Shown here piece by piece: positions 54,144-62,464 of a stretch of 64,000 nucleotides of DNA (position 1 is the stretch's first letter; the number at the start of each line of letters is the position of its first letter). Position numbers and translations under genes: made by a program. The stretch lies in NCBI GenBank assembly GCA_964432205.1, contig CAYSMK010000021.1:25463-89462 (forward strand), written 5' to 3'. The notes below the pieces were generated by a model that was not told the DNA's origin, ran no database searches, and saw only the letters and a program-made list of their open reading frames with translations. This DNA is from Geomobilibacter sp964432205 (GTDB lineage: Bacteria > Desulfobacterota > Desulfuromonadia > Geobacterales > DSM-12255).

Positions 54144-56270
54144 ATGCGTACCACCCGTACCGTGCAAATGCAGTGTTTTGCCTTGGTTCTCCCCGTCATT
54201 TTGCTGGTTGGGGCCGGAATCGCCAGTGCTGACATCGTTTGTTACGAATGTCACGGCAGTAAAGTTCCCGCCGATTACCGGCCTGTCGATGCTCCGTATC
54301 GGAATATCACCACCGGCGGTTTCCAGGGGAATCACCGTACCCATCTCTCTTCCGCGGACTCTTTCAGCGGCTGTGCCCGCTGCCATCCCGGCAGCAACGG
54401 GTACACCAGCAGCCACCGGGACGGAAAGATCAAGCTGGCCGCCAACATCAACAATTCTCCCACCGGTAACGCCCGCTACCGGAACACCACCACGGCCTGG
54501 AAACAGACGCCGGTGCCGCTCCTTGGGACCTGCTCCAATGTCAACTGCCACTTCGAACAGGTCACGCCGACCTGGGGAGACGCTCCGATCGTCTATCCCG
54601 ACGGTTGCTCGGTCTGTCACGGCGCTCCACCGTCGGGCGGCCTGAGCGGCGCTGCGGGAAGCCACGACAAGCACGACCAGTACTACCCCGGCGTAGCCAA
54701 CTGCCAGACCTGCCACGGTCCCAGCCATACCACCTTCGGGCATGCCACCAGTGCCGGCCGGCCCCTGATCGTTGCGCCGCGCCATGCCTCGGACGTTCAG
54801 CCCGGCACCTACGACGGGCCGGTGAACGACTACCTGCCGAGCCAGGGGAACAGCTTCGGGACCTGCACCAACTTCTACTGCCACAGCAACGGCACCAAGG
54901 TCGCCACCGGCCAGTTGAACTCGTTCACCTCTCCCACCTGGGGTAGCACGGCCTACTGCGATGCCTGTCACGGCAATCCGCCCGATTACGTCGACGGTTC
55001 ACCCAAGGCCAACAGCCACGGGTACCCCCATTCCCAGAGCTGCGATGTCTGTCATAACGCGACTACGGCCGATGGGCAAAACATCAGCGATCTGACCAAG
55101 CACCTGAACGGTGCCTATGATATTGTCCCAGGTTATGGTCTTGCCTTCACCTACACGTTCAAAACGACCGGCGGCACCTGTTCCAATGTGGTCTGCCATG
55201 CGGTCTTCACCGGTGCCCGCGACTGGGGGGCAAAGCCGGATGCCGATTGCAACGGCTGCCACGAGTCACCGCCGAACACGTCGTCCCACCTGAGACATTT
55301 CAGCGGGACCGCCGGCCAGGCGGTCTACGGGAGCACCAGCATCGCCGCGGACAATGCCACCGGCTACCTGTTCAACTGCGGCAACTGCCACCCCATCAAC
55401 ATAGCCAAGCACCGGAACGGGTCGGTAGAGGTGGAACTGTACAACGCCAGCGCGCCGGCTGGCTCCATCAAGTCCAAGCCGGAGAATGCCGGCGCCACCT
55501 ATACGCGATCTGGAGCCAAGCTGTACGACAGCCGTGGTTATCCTTATTACAACGGTACCTGCAACAATATCTACTGCCACAGCTATACGGAGTGGGTGAC
55601 CCCGACCGGAACGCCTGCCGGTGCCGTGTACGACGCCGTCTCCACGGCATCCTCTGCTGCGTTCCATACGCAGCAAGCACAGGCCAACCTGACTGTCACG
55701 CGACGTTTCCAGGCCCCCAGTTGGAACGGTTCGCTGCCGAGCGATTGCACCGGCTGTCACGCGAACGGCCCACGGCTCTCCCATACCTCCAACGACGGCG
55801 GTACCGGCGACAGCCACTCCTGGATCAATCCGCCGATTCCGGAATGGGGGTATCCGGAGGAAGAGCAGGGGCACTTCAACAAGTACGAGTTCAATATCGA
55901 TCCGGTGACCTGCAACATCTGCCACAACGATACGATCAAGCAGCCGAGTCGCTGGGCGCGTCCTGAGCCGACCTACTTCACCACCTTCTCGTCGGTGCCG
56001 ATCGCCAGCTTCGCCAAGCATGTCAACGGCAGGAACGATGTTGCTTTTGACCGGAGCCAGCCGTTCGAGATCAAGTACTACGATTGGTGGGGCAACCCCG
56101 TTGTCGTGCAGAAGCAAATGACCAGTGCCAGTTACGATCAGGCGACAAAGACCTGCTCCAACGTCTCCTGTCACAACCAGGAAACGTCGATCAAGTGGGG
56201 CTCGACCTATCGAGCCTACAGGTCCCAGAAGTTTGGTGACAACACCGAATGCAGTCACTGTCACTTCTAA
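54144..56270 (+). CDS. Secreted 16-haem c-type cytochrome with CxxxxCH and CxxCH motifs
   Basis: The 708-residue protein has a signal peptide (MRTTRTVQMQCFALVLPVIL, cleavage near ASA at 29). Counting motifs gives eleven CxxCH (CYECH, CARCH, CSVCH, CQTCH, CDACH, CDVCH, CNGCH, CGNCH, CTGCH, CNICH, CSHCH) and five CxxxxCH (CSNVNCH, CTNFYCH, CSNVVCH, CNNIYCH, CSNVSCH). The CxxxxCH...CxxCH module is the TIGR01904 pattern named from Geobacter sulfurreducens. Sixteen covalent haems are possible if CxxxxCH sites are filled. It probably acts in periplasmic or extracellular electron transfer. A ribosome site AGGAGG precedes the ATG, and a terminator follows the stop. Confidence 0.94.
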   Translation: MRTTRTVQMQCFALVLPVILLVGAGIASADIVCYECHGSKVPADYRPVDAPYRNITTGGFQGNHRTHLSSADSFSGCARCHPGSNGYTSSHRDGKIKLAANINNSPTGNARYRNTTTAWKQTPVPLLGTCSNVNCHFEQVTPTWGDAPIVYPDGCSVCHGAPPSGGLSGAAGSHDKHDQYYPGVANCQTCHGPSHTTFGHATSAGRPLIVAPRHASDVQPGTYDGPVNDYLPSQGNSFGTCTNFYCHSNGTKVATGQLNSFTSPTWGSTAYCDACHGNPPDYVDGSPKANSHGYPHSQSCDVCHNATTADGQNISDLTKHLNGAYDIVPGYGLAFTYTFKTTGGTCSNVVCHAVFTGARDWGAKPDADCNGCHESPPNTSSHLRHFSGTAGQAVYGSTSIAADNATGYLFNCGNCHPINIAKHRNGSVEVELYNASAPAGSIKSKPENAGATYTRSGAKLYDSRGYPYYNGTCNNIYCHSYTEWVTPTGTPAGAVYDAVSTASSAAFHTQQAQANLTVTRRFQAPSWNGSLPSDCTGCHANGPRLSHTSNDGGTGDSHSWINPPIPEWGYPEEEQGHFNKYEFNIDPVTCNICHNDTIKQPSRWARPEPTYFTTFSSVPIASFAKHVNGRNDVAFDRSQPFEIKYYDWWGNPVVVQKQMTSASYDQATKTCSNVSCHNQETSIKWGSTYRAYRSQKFGDNTECSHCHF

Positions 56271-56290
56271 CTGCTCTCTGATGCATACAC

Positions 56291-56322
56291 AAAAAAGGCC
56301 GACATTAACGTCGGCCTTTTTT
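56291..56322. terminator. Bidirectional intrinsic terminator
   Basis: AAAAAAGGCCGAC pairs with GTCGGCCTTTTTT around ATTAAC. It lies 20 bp after the cytochrome stop and about 100 bp beyond the convergent cardiolipin synthase stop. Confidence 0.9.
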
Positions 56323-56426
56323 GTTCGTAACAATGGTGATGAAAAGTGTTGCAGGGGGAGCCGCGTCAGTCCTTTTGAATCGGATCTGGTCCGCTCTCAG
56401 GTGCGTGCCGTTGCTTCATCGATAAA

Positions 56427-57857
56427 TCAAAGATACGGCGAAAACAGCTTGGCCAGGCTGTCCCGTACCCTTTCGGGAAGAGAGCGACCGTCCATTTCCG
56501 CCAGAGTTACCTCCCGGGAGGCCGCCAAGGCCTCGGCACAGTATTTCTCCAGTTCCTCCACCACTCCCCGGTCAAAGACTTCCAGGTTCAGTTCGAAGTT
56601 GAGGCGCAGGCTCCGCGGGTCCAGGTTGGCCGAACCGACCAGTCCGTAGACGCCATCCACCAGGAAAAGCTTGGTGTGGACAAAAGGCGGCGGCTGATAC
56701 CAGACCCGGATGCCATGCTGGAGAAACTCCCACAGATAGGAGCGGCTGGCCCAATGCACCGCGGGAAGGTTGTTCTTTCCCGGCAAGATCAACGTTACGT
56801 CCACTCCGCGCAGAGCTGCCGTGATAATGGCGGTGACCAGGGAACGGTCGGGGATGAAGTATGGCGTCATGATCACAATGCGCTGCCTGGCGCACGAGAG
56901 TGCCCCCATGATGATCCAGTGGAGCTTGCGGAACTCCTTGTCCGGGCCGTCGCCGATGGCCCGGACCAAGGCATCGCCGATGCGGGGGACTGCCGGGAAG
57001 TACCGTTGATCTGATATGTTGTCGCCGGTAACGAAGAACCAGTCCTCCAGGAAGACCCTCTGGAGATCGGCAACTACCGGCCCGTCCACCCGAAAGTGGA
57101 TATCCCTGACCGGTGATCCCCAGTTTGATCTGTCAGCCAGGTGACGGTCGCTGATGTTCATGCCCCCGGAAAACCCGATCTTTCCATCCACGACCAGGAC
57201 CTTCCGGTGGTTCCTCAGGTTCACGTAGCCGCCCTGCCGGAGCGGCAGAAAGCGTTCCAGCCGTACCGGCGAACCTTTCAGCAGTTTCCGGGCGCGCGGC
57301 CAGGAATACTTTTCGCCGAGACCGTCAATGAGCACCCGTACGGTGACGCCCCGCCCGACAGCATTTGTCAGGGCACTGCAGAAGCGGCGCCCGGTTTCGT
57401 CACCGTCAAAAATGTAGGTACAGAGATGAATGGAATCCTGCGCCTGCTCGATGGCTTCCAGCATGGCGGGGTAGGCCTGCTCGCCGTTTATCAGAGGGGT
57501 GAGGCAGCTGCCGGGGCAGAGGCGCGAGCTCACTACCTGGTCGGCCAGCGTGCAGAGTTCGGCCAGCCACGGGTAACGATGGGGGAATGCTTCTCTGTCG
57601 TTGCCAGTGCGGTGGGGGAGTGCGTCGGCGTCCGCGAGAAAACGGCCGCTCTCCTGCCATTGCTGGGCAGTGCGCCGGATCCAGTTGACTCCCATGCACC
57701 AGTACAGAAAGGGCCCGATAAGCGGAATGGTCATGCAGGTGACAATCCAGCCGAGAGCGGAGCGCGGGTCTCGCTTGTAGAGTAGGGCGTGGCCTGCCGA
57801 GAAGATTGACAGTCCGACAACTGCAATCAGAAACAGACCTGTCAGGATATGATCCAC
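56427..57857 (-). CDS. cls: Cardiolipin synthase (phospholipase D type)
   Basis: The 476-residue protein makes cardiolipin from phosphatidylglycerol. Two N-terminal membrane helices are seen (residues 5-25 and 37-57). The two HKD motifs are NHRKVLVVDGKIGFSGG near residue 216 and FVHTKLFLVDGVYGLVGSAN near 393. The length matches the ClsA/Bacillus Cls family. It lies downstream of the selenoprotein gene on the same strand, but a strong terminator separates them, so it probably has its own promoter. Confidence 0.95.
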   Translation of the reverse strand: MDHILTGLFLIAVVGLSIFSAGHALLYKRDPRSALGWIVTCMTIPLIGPFLYWCMGVNWIRRTAQQWQESGRFLADADALPHRTGNDREAFPHRYPWLAELCTLADQVVSSRLCPGSCLTPLINGEQAYPAMLEAIEQAQDSIHLCTYIFDGDETGRRFCSALTNAVGRGVTVRVLIDGLGEKYSWPRARKLLKGSPVRLERFLPLRQGGYVNLRNHRKVLVVDGKIGFSGGMNISDRHLADRSNWGSPVRDIHFRVDGPVVADLQRVFLEDWFFVTGDNISDQRYFPAVPRIGDALVRAIGDGPDKEFRKLHWIIMGALSCARQRIVIMTPYFIPDRSLVTAIITAALRGVDVTLILPGKNNLPAVHWASRSYLWEFLQHGIRVWYQPPPFVHTKLFLVDGVYGLVGSANLDPRSLRLNFELNLEVFDRGVVEELEKYCAEALAASREVTLAEMDGRSLPERVRDSLAKLFSPYL

Positions 57858-57886
57858 AACCCCCTCCCCGGGCTGGTGTGTGACAG

Positions 57887-57911
57887 AAAAAAGGGGGCAC
57901 TTTCTGCCCCC
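57887..57911 (-). terminator. Intrinsic terminator of the selenoprotein gene
   Basis: On the minus strand GGGGGCA pairs with TGCCCCC around GAAAG, followed by six T. It lies 35 bp after the selenoprotein stop. Confidence 0.85.
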
Positions 57912-57945
57912 TCATCAGGAAATCCTACGCAGTCCAGCATACTCG

Positions 57946-58512
57946 TCACAGAAGACTATACGGGGTGGCCCGCTTTGTCCACTCGTTCGCAGGGTAATTG
58001 CCGGCGAGCTGCTCATATGCCTCTTTCAGGTATTTTGCGTCCTTGCTGCTCTTGTAACCGCAGACCCCCTTCAGGAACACGGCCTCAGGTGCGGCGCTGC
58101 TCGCGGGATAACCGGCCAGGAGCATGTTCAGATTGATGAGGGCGTCGTTGTACTGGTGGACATCGAAGTCTGCCTTGGCTATTCCCAGAATCAGCGACGG
58201 CACGAGTTCCTCCGGCGGGAGAAAACCGACCGTTCGGTAATGCTCCTTCCCGTACATGTCGAGAGTGATCAGCGTCGGGGTCCATTGAATCTGGAATTCG
58301 GTGGACAATGGCTGGGCATCGGCAGGTATGCGCAGAGGAACGACCCTGTCGATGATGAAGTTGCTTACCTTCACGTCTGGATACGAAACCGCATCCATCT
58401 GTTTGCAGCCGATTCAGCCAGGGTTGAAGAAATCGAGAAGGACGGTCTTTTGCTGGCTTTGCGCCCGGCTCAGGGCTTTTTGAAAATCTGTTTCCCATGA
58501 AATGGTTGCCAC
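57946..58512 (-). CDS. Thioredoxin-like selenoprotein (in-frame UGA as selenocysteine)
   Basis: The gene starts at a GTG at 58512 with AAGGAGG six bases upstream and runs 189 codons to the stop at 57946. Codon 33 (58416-58414) is TGA. Read as selenocysteine it gives VLLDFFNPGUIGCKQMDA, a UxxC redox motif in the position of the thioredoxin CxxC, directly after the strand V-L-L-D-F-F. WTPTLITLD near residue 82 supplies the cis-proline. The last 70 residues are helical and TPR-like (ALINLNMLLAGYP). The frame is continuous across the UGA. A hairpin of SECIS type follows it, and selA is in the window. The alternative, a start at the Met at 58398, would have no ribosome site and no active site. The product has no signal peptide; its partner is unknown. 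Confidence 0.9.
58379..58416 (-). promoter_or_regulatory. Putative bacterial SECIS element
   Basis: The UGA (58416-58414) is followed by 17 nt and then GGATGCG-GTTT-CGTATCC (58396-58379). The stem has seven pairs including one G-U, and the loop is GUUU. The loop begins 25 nt after the UGA and opens with GU, as in known SelB-binding hairpins. Confidence 0.75.
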
Positions 58513-58688
58513 GGTGCACCTCCTTCATGTCGATCTTTTGCCAAAACCTTAGCTCAGTTCCCTGCAAAGTCAAGACGGTCCGTTCGCGGCCGGTGGTGGG
58601 AGACTGGCTTCTCCTTGCGGATTTAGCGGTCAATGCCTATAATTCAGGTGAAGGACTACATCACCTACGGGCATCTCAGAGGTCGAAT

Positions 58689-59546
58689 ATGAATATGCTG
58701 CGCACAACAGTTCTCATGGCGCTCCTCACCGGGCTCCTGGTCATGGCCGGGGCCGCCATCGGCGGCAAGTCCGGCATGACGTTCGCACTGGTCATGGCGG
58801 GTGTGATGAATTTCGTCTCCTACTGGTTCTCCGACAGGATCGTTCTCGCCATGTACGGTGCCCACGAGGTGACGGAGGCAGAACAACCCGGCCTTTATTC
58901 CATGGTGCGCCAACTCGCCGTCCAGGCGGGGATGCCGATGCCGCGGGTCTACATCATCGACTCCGATACCCCCAACGCCTTTGCCACGGGTCGCAATCCC
59001 GAGCACGCGGCTGTCGCCGCCACCACCGGCATTCTGCGCATCCTCTCGCGGGAAGAGCTGATGGGGGTCATGGCCCATGAACTCACCCATGTCCGGAACC
59101 GGGATATCCTGATCTCGTCCATCGCCGCCACCATAGCCGGTGCCATCACCTATCTGGCACACATGGCCCAGTGGGCTGCCATCTTCGGCAGTGGCCGGGA
59201 CAGGGACGAAGAGGGTGGCGGCGGCGCCATCGGCATGCTGGCGATGGCCATCATTGCCCCCCTTGCCGCCATGCTGATCCAGATGGCCATTTCCCGGTCG
59301 CGCGAGTACGGTGCCGACAGAGGTGGGGCGGAGATCTCCGGCAACCCCCTCTATCTGGCCGGCGCACTCAGGAAGCTGGAGATGGCCAATCACCAGATTC
59401 CCATGGATGCCAACCCCGCCACCGCCCACATGTTCATCGTGAATCCCCTGACCGGCGGCGGCATCATGTCGCTCTTCTCTACTCACCCCCCTATCGATGA
59501 GAGGGTCAGGAGGCTCGAAGAGATGGCCTACGGGCCGCGGAGCTGA
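58689..59546 (+). CDS. htpX: HtpX-family membrane zinc metalloprotease
   Basis: The 285-residue product is a membrane protease that degrades misfolded membrane proteins. The zinc site HELTH is in VMAHELTHVRNRD near residue 132, and the third ligand is the glutamate in SRSREYGADRGGAE near 203. Four hydrophobic segments are seen (about 4-25, 30-50, 145-165 and 180-198). The ATG at 58689 has AGAGGT upstream. It is divergent from the selenoprotein gene across 176 bp and is followed by a terminator. Confidence 0.95.
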   Translation: MNMLRTTVLMALLTGLLVMAGAAIGGKSGMTFALVMAGVMNFVSYWFSDRIVLAMYGAHEVTEAEQPGLYSMVRQLAVQAGMPMPRVYIIDSDTPNAFATGRNPEHAAVAATTGILRILSREELMGVMAHELTHVRNRDILISSIAATIAGAITYLAHMAQWAAIFGSGRDRDEEGGGGAIGMLAMAIIAPLAAMLIQMAISRSREYGADRGGAEISGNPLYLAGALRKLEMANHQIPMDANPATAHMFIVNPLTGGGIMSLFSTHPPIDERVRRLEEMAYGPRS

Positions 59547-59567
59547 GCCTCGTCCATGCTGGGCGAT

Positions 59568-59600
59568 AACGCAGGCGTTAAAAGGCGCCTGCGTTTTTTT
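59568..59600 (+). terminator. Intrinsic terminator of htpX
   Basis: AACGCAGGCG pairs with CGCCTGCGTT and is followed by seven T, 21 bp after the stop. Confidence 0.88.
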
Positions 59601-59673
59601 GTGGACAAGGTCGCGTTCCTCCGGTGTAATGCGCCGGTACCAACTACCGCACACCTCTGATGAAAGAACTTAC

Positions 59674-61017
59674 GTGACCAACAATCCGCGCCGTGCCGCC
59701 TTCCATGCCCTGGCCCGTATCTACAAGGAACGCTCCTACGCCGACATGCTCATCGACCGGGAGCTCTCCGGCGGTCAACTCCTGGGACCCGACCGGGGAC
59801 TCTACACCGAACTGGTCTACGGCGTCCTGCGGCGGCAGGGGACCCTGGACCATGTCATGGCTCAGTTCTCCAAAACCGCGCCCGCCAAACTGGAGCGAGC
59901 CGTTCTGATCCTGCTGCGTCTCGGGATCTACCAGATCCTGTTCCTCGACCGCGTACCGGTCTCAGCGGCGGTGAATGAGACCGTGAAGCTGGCCCACGAT
60001 CTGGCCCCCCGTTCAGCAGGGTTCATCAATGCCGTCCTGCGCACCACGGACCGGCAACGCGAGCAGATCGGCTACCCCGATCCCGAACGTGATCCCGTCG
60101 CGTACCTGGTGGCCCGCTATTCCCATCCGGCCTGGCTCGTACGGATGTGGATCGAGCAGCTGGGGAGCGACGAAGCGGCGGCTCTTGCCAGGGTCATGTC
60201 CGAGCCTGCTCCGGTCACCATACGCGCCAACACCCTCCGGATCTCCCGCAGCGCCCTTCAGGAGCGACTCGCCATCGAAGGGATCGAGACCGTACCGGCG
60301 GCATACGCCCCTGACGCGCTCCAGGTCGTCGGTCATGTTGCCTGTGCCGCGACGGAGGGCTTCCGGGGCGGTCTTTTCACCATCCAGGACGAGGCCTCCC
60401 AGTTGGCGACCCTCTTCCTCTCCCCGCGACCGGATGAACATGTCCTTGACCTCTGTGCGGCGCCGGGTGGCAAGACGACATACTGTGCACAGCTGATGGG
60501 GAATCGGGGCCGCATTGTTGCCGGCGACCTGCATCCCCGCAAGCTCCGGTTGATCGAGGAAACGGCCGAGCGGCTGGGGATAGCCATCATCGAGACCGTC
60601 TCCCTGGATGGAACCCGACCTGCCCAGTCACTTGGCGAACGCACCTTTGACCGTGTCCTCGTGGATGCTCCCTGTTCGGGACTGGGGGTCATCCGCCGGA
60701 ACCCGGAAGGCAAGTGGTGGAAGAGCGCGTCCGATCCAGCCCGGTTGGCTGAAGGGCAGCGGGCGATCCTCGGTGCCGCCGCGGGAATGGTGAGGGAAAG
60801 CGGTGTCCTGCTCTATGCGACCTGCTCCACGGCAATCGCTGAAAACGAGGAAGTGGTCGAGGATTTCCTTTCTCGTCATCCTGATTTTGTGGTAGAAAAT
60901 CTGGGCGCGCTCTTCCCGGAGCAGGCGGATCTCGTCACCTCTGCCGGCTTCTTTCGTGCCTGGCCCCACCGTCACGGGATGGACGGCTTCTTTGCCGCAC
61001 GTCTCCGGCGACAGTAG
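59674..61017 (+). CDS. rsmB: 16S rRNA m5C967 methyltransferase
   Basis: The 447-residue product has an N-terminal NusB-like RNA-binding domain (residues about 5-140) and a C-terminal SAM-dependent methyltransferase domain. The SAM motif is VLDLCAAPGGKTTYCA near residue 255. The catalytic cysteines are in VDAPCSGLGVIRRNPE near 330 and YATCSTAIAENEE near 385. It methylates C967 of 16S rRNA. The start is a GTG at 59674, where family similarity begins; a longer frame upstream crosses the htpX terminator and was rejected. rpe follows 49 bp later. Confidence 0.94.
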   Translation: MTNNPRRAAFHALARIYKERSYADMLIDRELSGGQLLGPDRGLYTELVYGVLRRQGTLDHVMAQFSKTAPAKLERAVLILLRLGIYQILFLDRVPVSAAVNETVKLAHDLAPRSAGFINAVLRTTDRQREQIGYPDPERDPVAYLVARYSHPAWLVRMWIEQLGSDEAAALARVMSEPAPVTIRANTLRISRSALQERLAIEGIETVPAAYAPDALQVVGHVACAATEGFRGGLFTIQDEASQLATLFLSPRPDEHVLDLCAAPGGKTTYCAQLMGNRGRIVAGDLHPRKLRLIEETAERLGIAIIETVSLDGTRPAQSLGERTFDRVLVDAPCSGLGVIRRNPEGKWWKSASDPARLAEGQRAILGAAAGMVRESGVLLYATCSTAIAENEEVVEDFLSRHPDFVVENLGALFPEQADLVTSAGFFRAWPHRHGMDGFFAARLRRQ

Positions 61018-61066
61018 CTATGACTATAGTTTAAGATACTACGCTTTGCTTTCCCCAGGAGGGGAC

Positions 61067-61732
61067 ATGAAAAAGATAGCGCCATCCATACTTTCAGCCG
61101 ATTTTTCCCGCCTGGGCGACGAGGTCAGGGCCGTGGCCACGGCCGGGGCCGACTATATCCATCTGGATGTGATGGACGGTCACTTCGTCCCCAACATCAC
61201 CATCGGCCCCCTGGTGGTCGAGGCGGTACGCAAGGTCACCACGCTGCCACTGGACGTGCACCTGATGATCACCGAGCCGGATCGCTACATTCCCGATTTT
61301 GCCGCTGCCGGTGCCGATATCATCGTGGTGCATGCCGAGGCCTGCTGGCATCTGCACCGGACCGTACAGCTCATCAAGTCGCTGGGGAAGCGCGCCGGCG
61401 TTTCGCTAAACCCGGCCACCCCCCTGAGCTCCCTGGAGTACGTGCTGGGCGAACTGGACCTGGTTCTGCTCATGACGGTCAATCCGGGGTTTGGCGGGCA
61501 ATCGTTCATCGAGGCCTGCATCCCCAAGATTCAGGCGTTGCGGGGGATGCTGGACAAGCGAGGCCTGGAGGCCGAACTGGAGGTGGACGGCGGCGTCAAG
61601 ACGGACAATATTGCGCGGATCGCCCATGCCGGGGCAGACGTGTTCGTTGCCGGCAGTGCGGTCTTCGGCAGTGCCGATTATGCGGCGACCATTGCCGAGC
61701 TTAAGCAGCGTGCCAAAGAGCCGGTCCTGTAG
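61067..61732 (+). CDS. rpe: Ribulose-phosphate 3-epimerase
   Basis: The 221-residue TIM-barrel enzyme interconverts ribulose-5-phosphate and xylulose-5-phosphate in the pentose phosphate pathway. Signature segments are APSILSADFSRLGDEV at the start, HLDVMDGHFVPNITIGP near residue 32, LDVHLMI near 63, LMTVNPGFGGQSFIE near 138 and VDGGVKTDN near 175. These carry the metal ligands His, Asp, His and Asp. The ATG at 61067 has AGGAGGGG upstream. It is likely co-transcribed with rsmB. Confidence 0.97.
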   Translation: MKKIAPSILSADFSRLGDEVRAVATAGADYIHLDVMDGHFVPNITIGPLVVEAVRKVTTLPLDVHLMITEPDRYIPDFAAAGADIIVVHAEACWHLHRTVQLIKSLGKRAGVSLNPATPLSSLEYVLGELDLVLLMTVNPGFGGQSFIEACIPKIQALRGMLDKRGLEAELEVDGGVKTDNIARIAHAGADVFVAGSAVFGSADYAATIAELKQRAKEPVL

Positions 61733-61768
61733 CAGTCGCAAAAAAAATACTGATCATGAAAAAAATGC

Positions 61769-61798
61769 TTGACCAAGATCGGGATGATTTGGTAAATA
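61769..61798 (+). promoter_or_regulatory. Promoter of the tRNA-Lys/tRNA-Glu pair
   Basis: TTGACC (61769-61774) and TAAATA (61793-61798) are 18 bp apart. The tRNA-Lys 5' end is 16 bp downstream of the -10 box. Confidence 0.6.
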
Positions 61799-61813
61799 AA
61801 CATTCTTGTTTTT

Positions 61814-61889
61814 GAGCCGCTAGCTCAGTTGGTAGAGCACCTGACTTTTAATCAGGTGGTCGTTGGTTCGATCCCAACGCGGCTCACCA
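61814..61889 (+). tRNA. tRNA-Lys (anticodon TTT)
   Basis: A 76-nt cloverleaf is visible with the acceptor stem GAGCCGC/GCGGCTC, anticodon loop CTTTTAA (anticodon TTT at 61847-61849), T-loop GGTTCGATCC and encoded CCA. It lies 12 bp before tRNA-Glu. Confidence 0.97.
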
Positions 61890-61901
61890 TTTACCAACAC
61901 T

Positions 61902-61979
61902 GTCCCCTTCGTCTAGCCCGGCCCAGGACACCGCCCTTTCACGGCGGCGACGCCGGTTCAAATCCGGCAGGGGACGCCA
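61902..61979 (+). tRNA. tRNA-Glu (anticodon TTC)
   Basis: A 78-nt cloverleaf is visible with acceptor GTCCCCT/AGGGGAC, anticodon stem CCGCC/GGCGG around CTTTCAC (anticodon TTC), T-loop GGTTCAAATCC and encoded CCA. It is the last stable RNA before the terminator and borders a decayed recombinase. Confidence 0.97.
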
Positions 61980-61985
61980 AAACTC

Positions 61986-62021
61986 AAAAAGGTCACTTTT
62001 CTCCGGAGAAGTGACCTTTTT
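61986..62021 (+). terminator. Terminator of the tRNA operon
   Basis: AAAAAGGTCACTT and AAGTGACCTTTTT form a 13-bp stem. It follows tRNA-Glu by 6 bp. Confidence 0.9.
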
Positions 62022-62404
62022 CTGTTGGTACTCGGTATTCGTAACCGCGAGTAAATCAAAGTGTTTATTGAAATTGGGAAACAACACGTGCTGGCCCGGG
62101 AAGAGTTCGAATACACGAAATCAAGCGGTTTGCGTTTTTCGTCCCTATCCTGCATAGAATAAAGACTGGCGGCCTTTTGCGCGAGTTCGAGTAACCGACT
62201 AGCGCTGTCGGTATTTTCTTTGTTTTCAGCCGTCAACTGCCCCATTCTGAATTTCAGATCCGTAACCTCACTCCTGAACTTGTTGCTCAACCTCTTGTAC
62301 ACTTCCTCATCGATGATCCCATCAAGCCGGTCCATGTAGATTTTTTCCAGGTGCGTCTCAAGCCTATTCCTCTGCTGTGACACGGCAAGCAAATTTCGAG
62401 CACT
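62016..62404 (-). pseudogene. Serine recombinase C-terminal remnant, frameshifted
   Basis: One minus-strand frame encodes SARNLLAVSQQRNRLETHLE, then KIYMDRLDGIIDEEVYKRLS and on to DEKRKPLDFVYSNSS. This matches the coiled-coil region near the end of large resolvase/invertase-type serine recombinases. The continuation, LFPNFNKHFDLLAVTNTEYQ, lies in a different frame, so a frameshift occurred near 62087-62100. The catalytic N-terminal domain is missing. The remnant ends at the tRNA operon terminator, so a genomic island may once have sat next to tRNA-Glu. Confidence 0.7.
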
Positions 62405-62464
62405 TGAGTGGAATGTAAATAACCGTTGCCAATCGTTCTCAAATAGATTACAAACACAATCATT

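Noticed and set aside
54066..54971. A 301-codon minus-strand frame opposite the cytochrome gene
   Set aside because: It is Gly/Val/Arg-rich shadow sequence of the CxxCH gene.
57946..58398. A conventional 150-codon gene starting at 58398
   Set aside because: That start lacks a ribosome site and removes the redox motif. The frame continues upstream through a UGA to a well-placed GTG.
59497..59673. N-terminal extension of rsmB from 59497
   Set aside because: It reads through the htpX terminator and has no family similarity.
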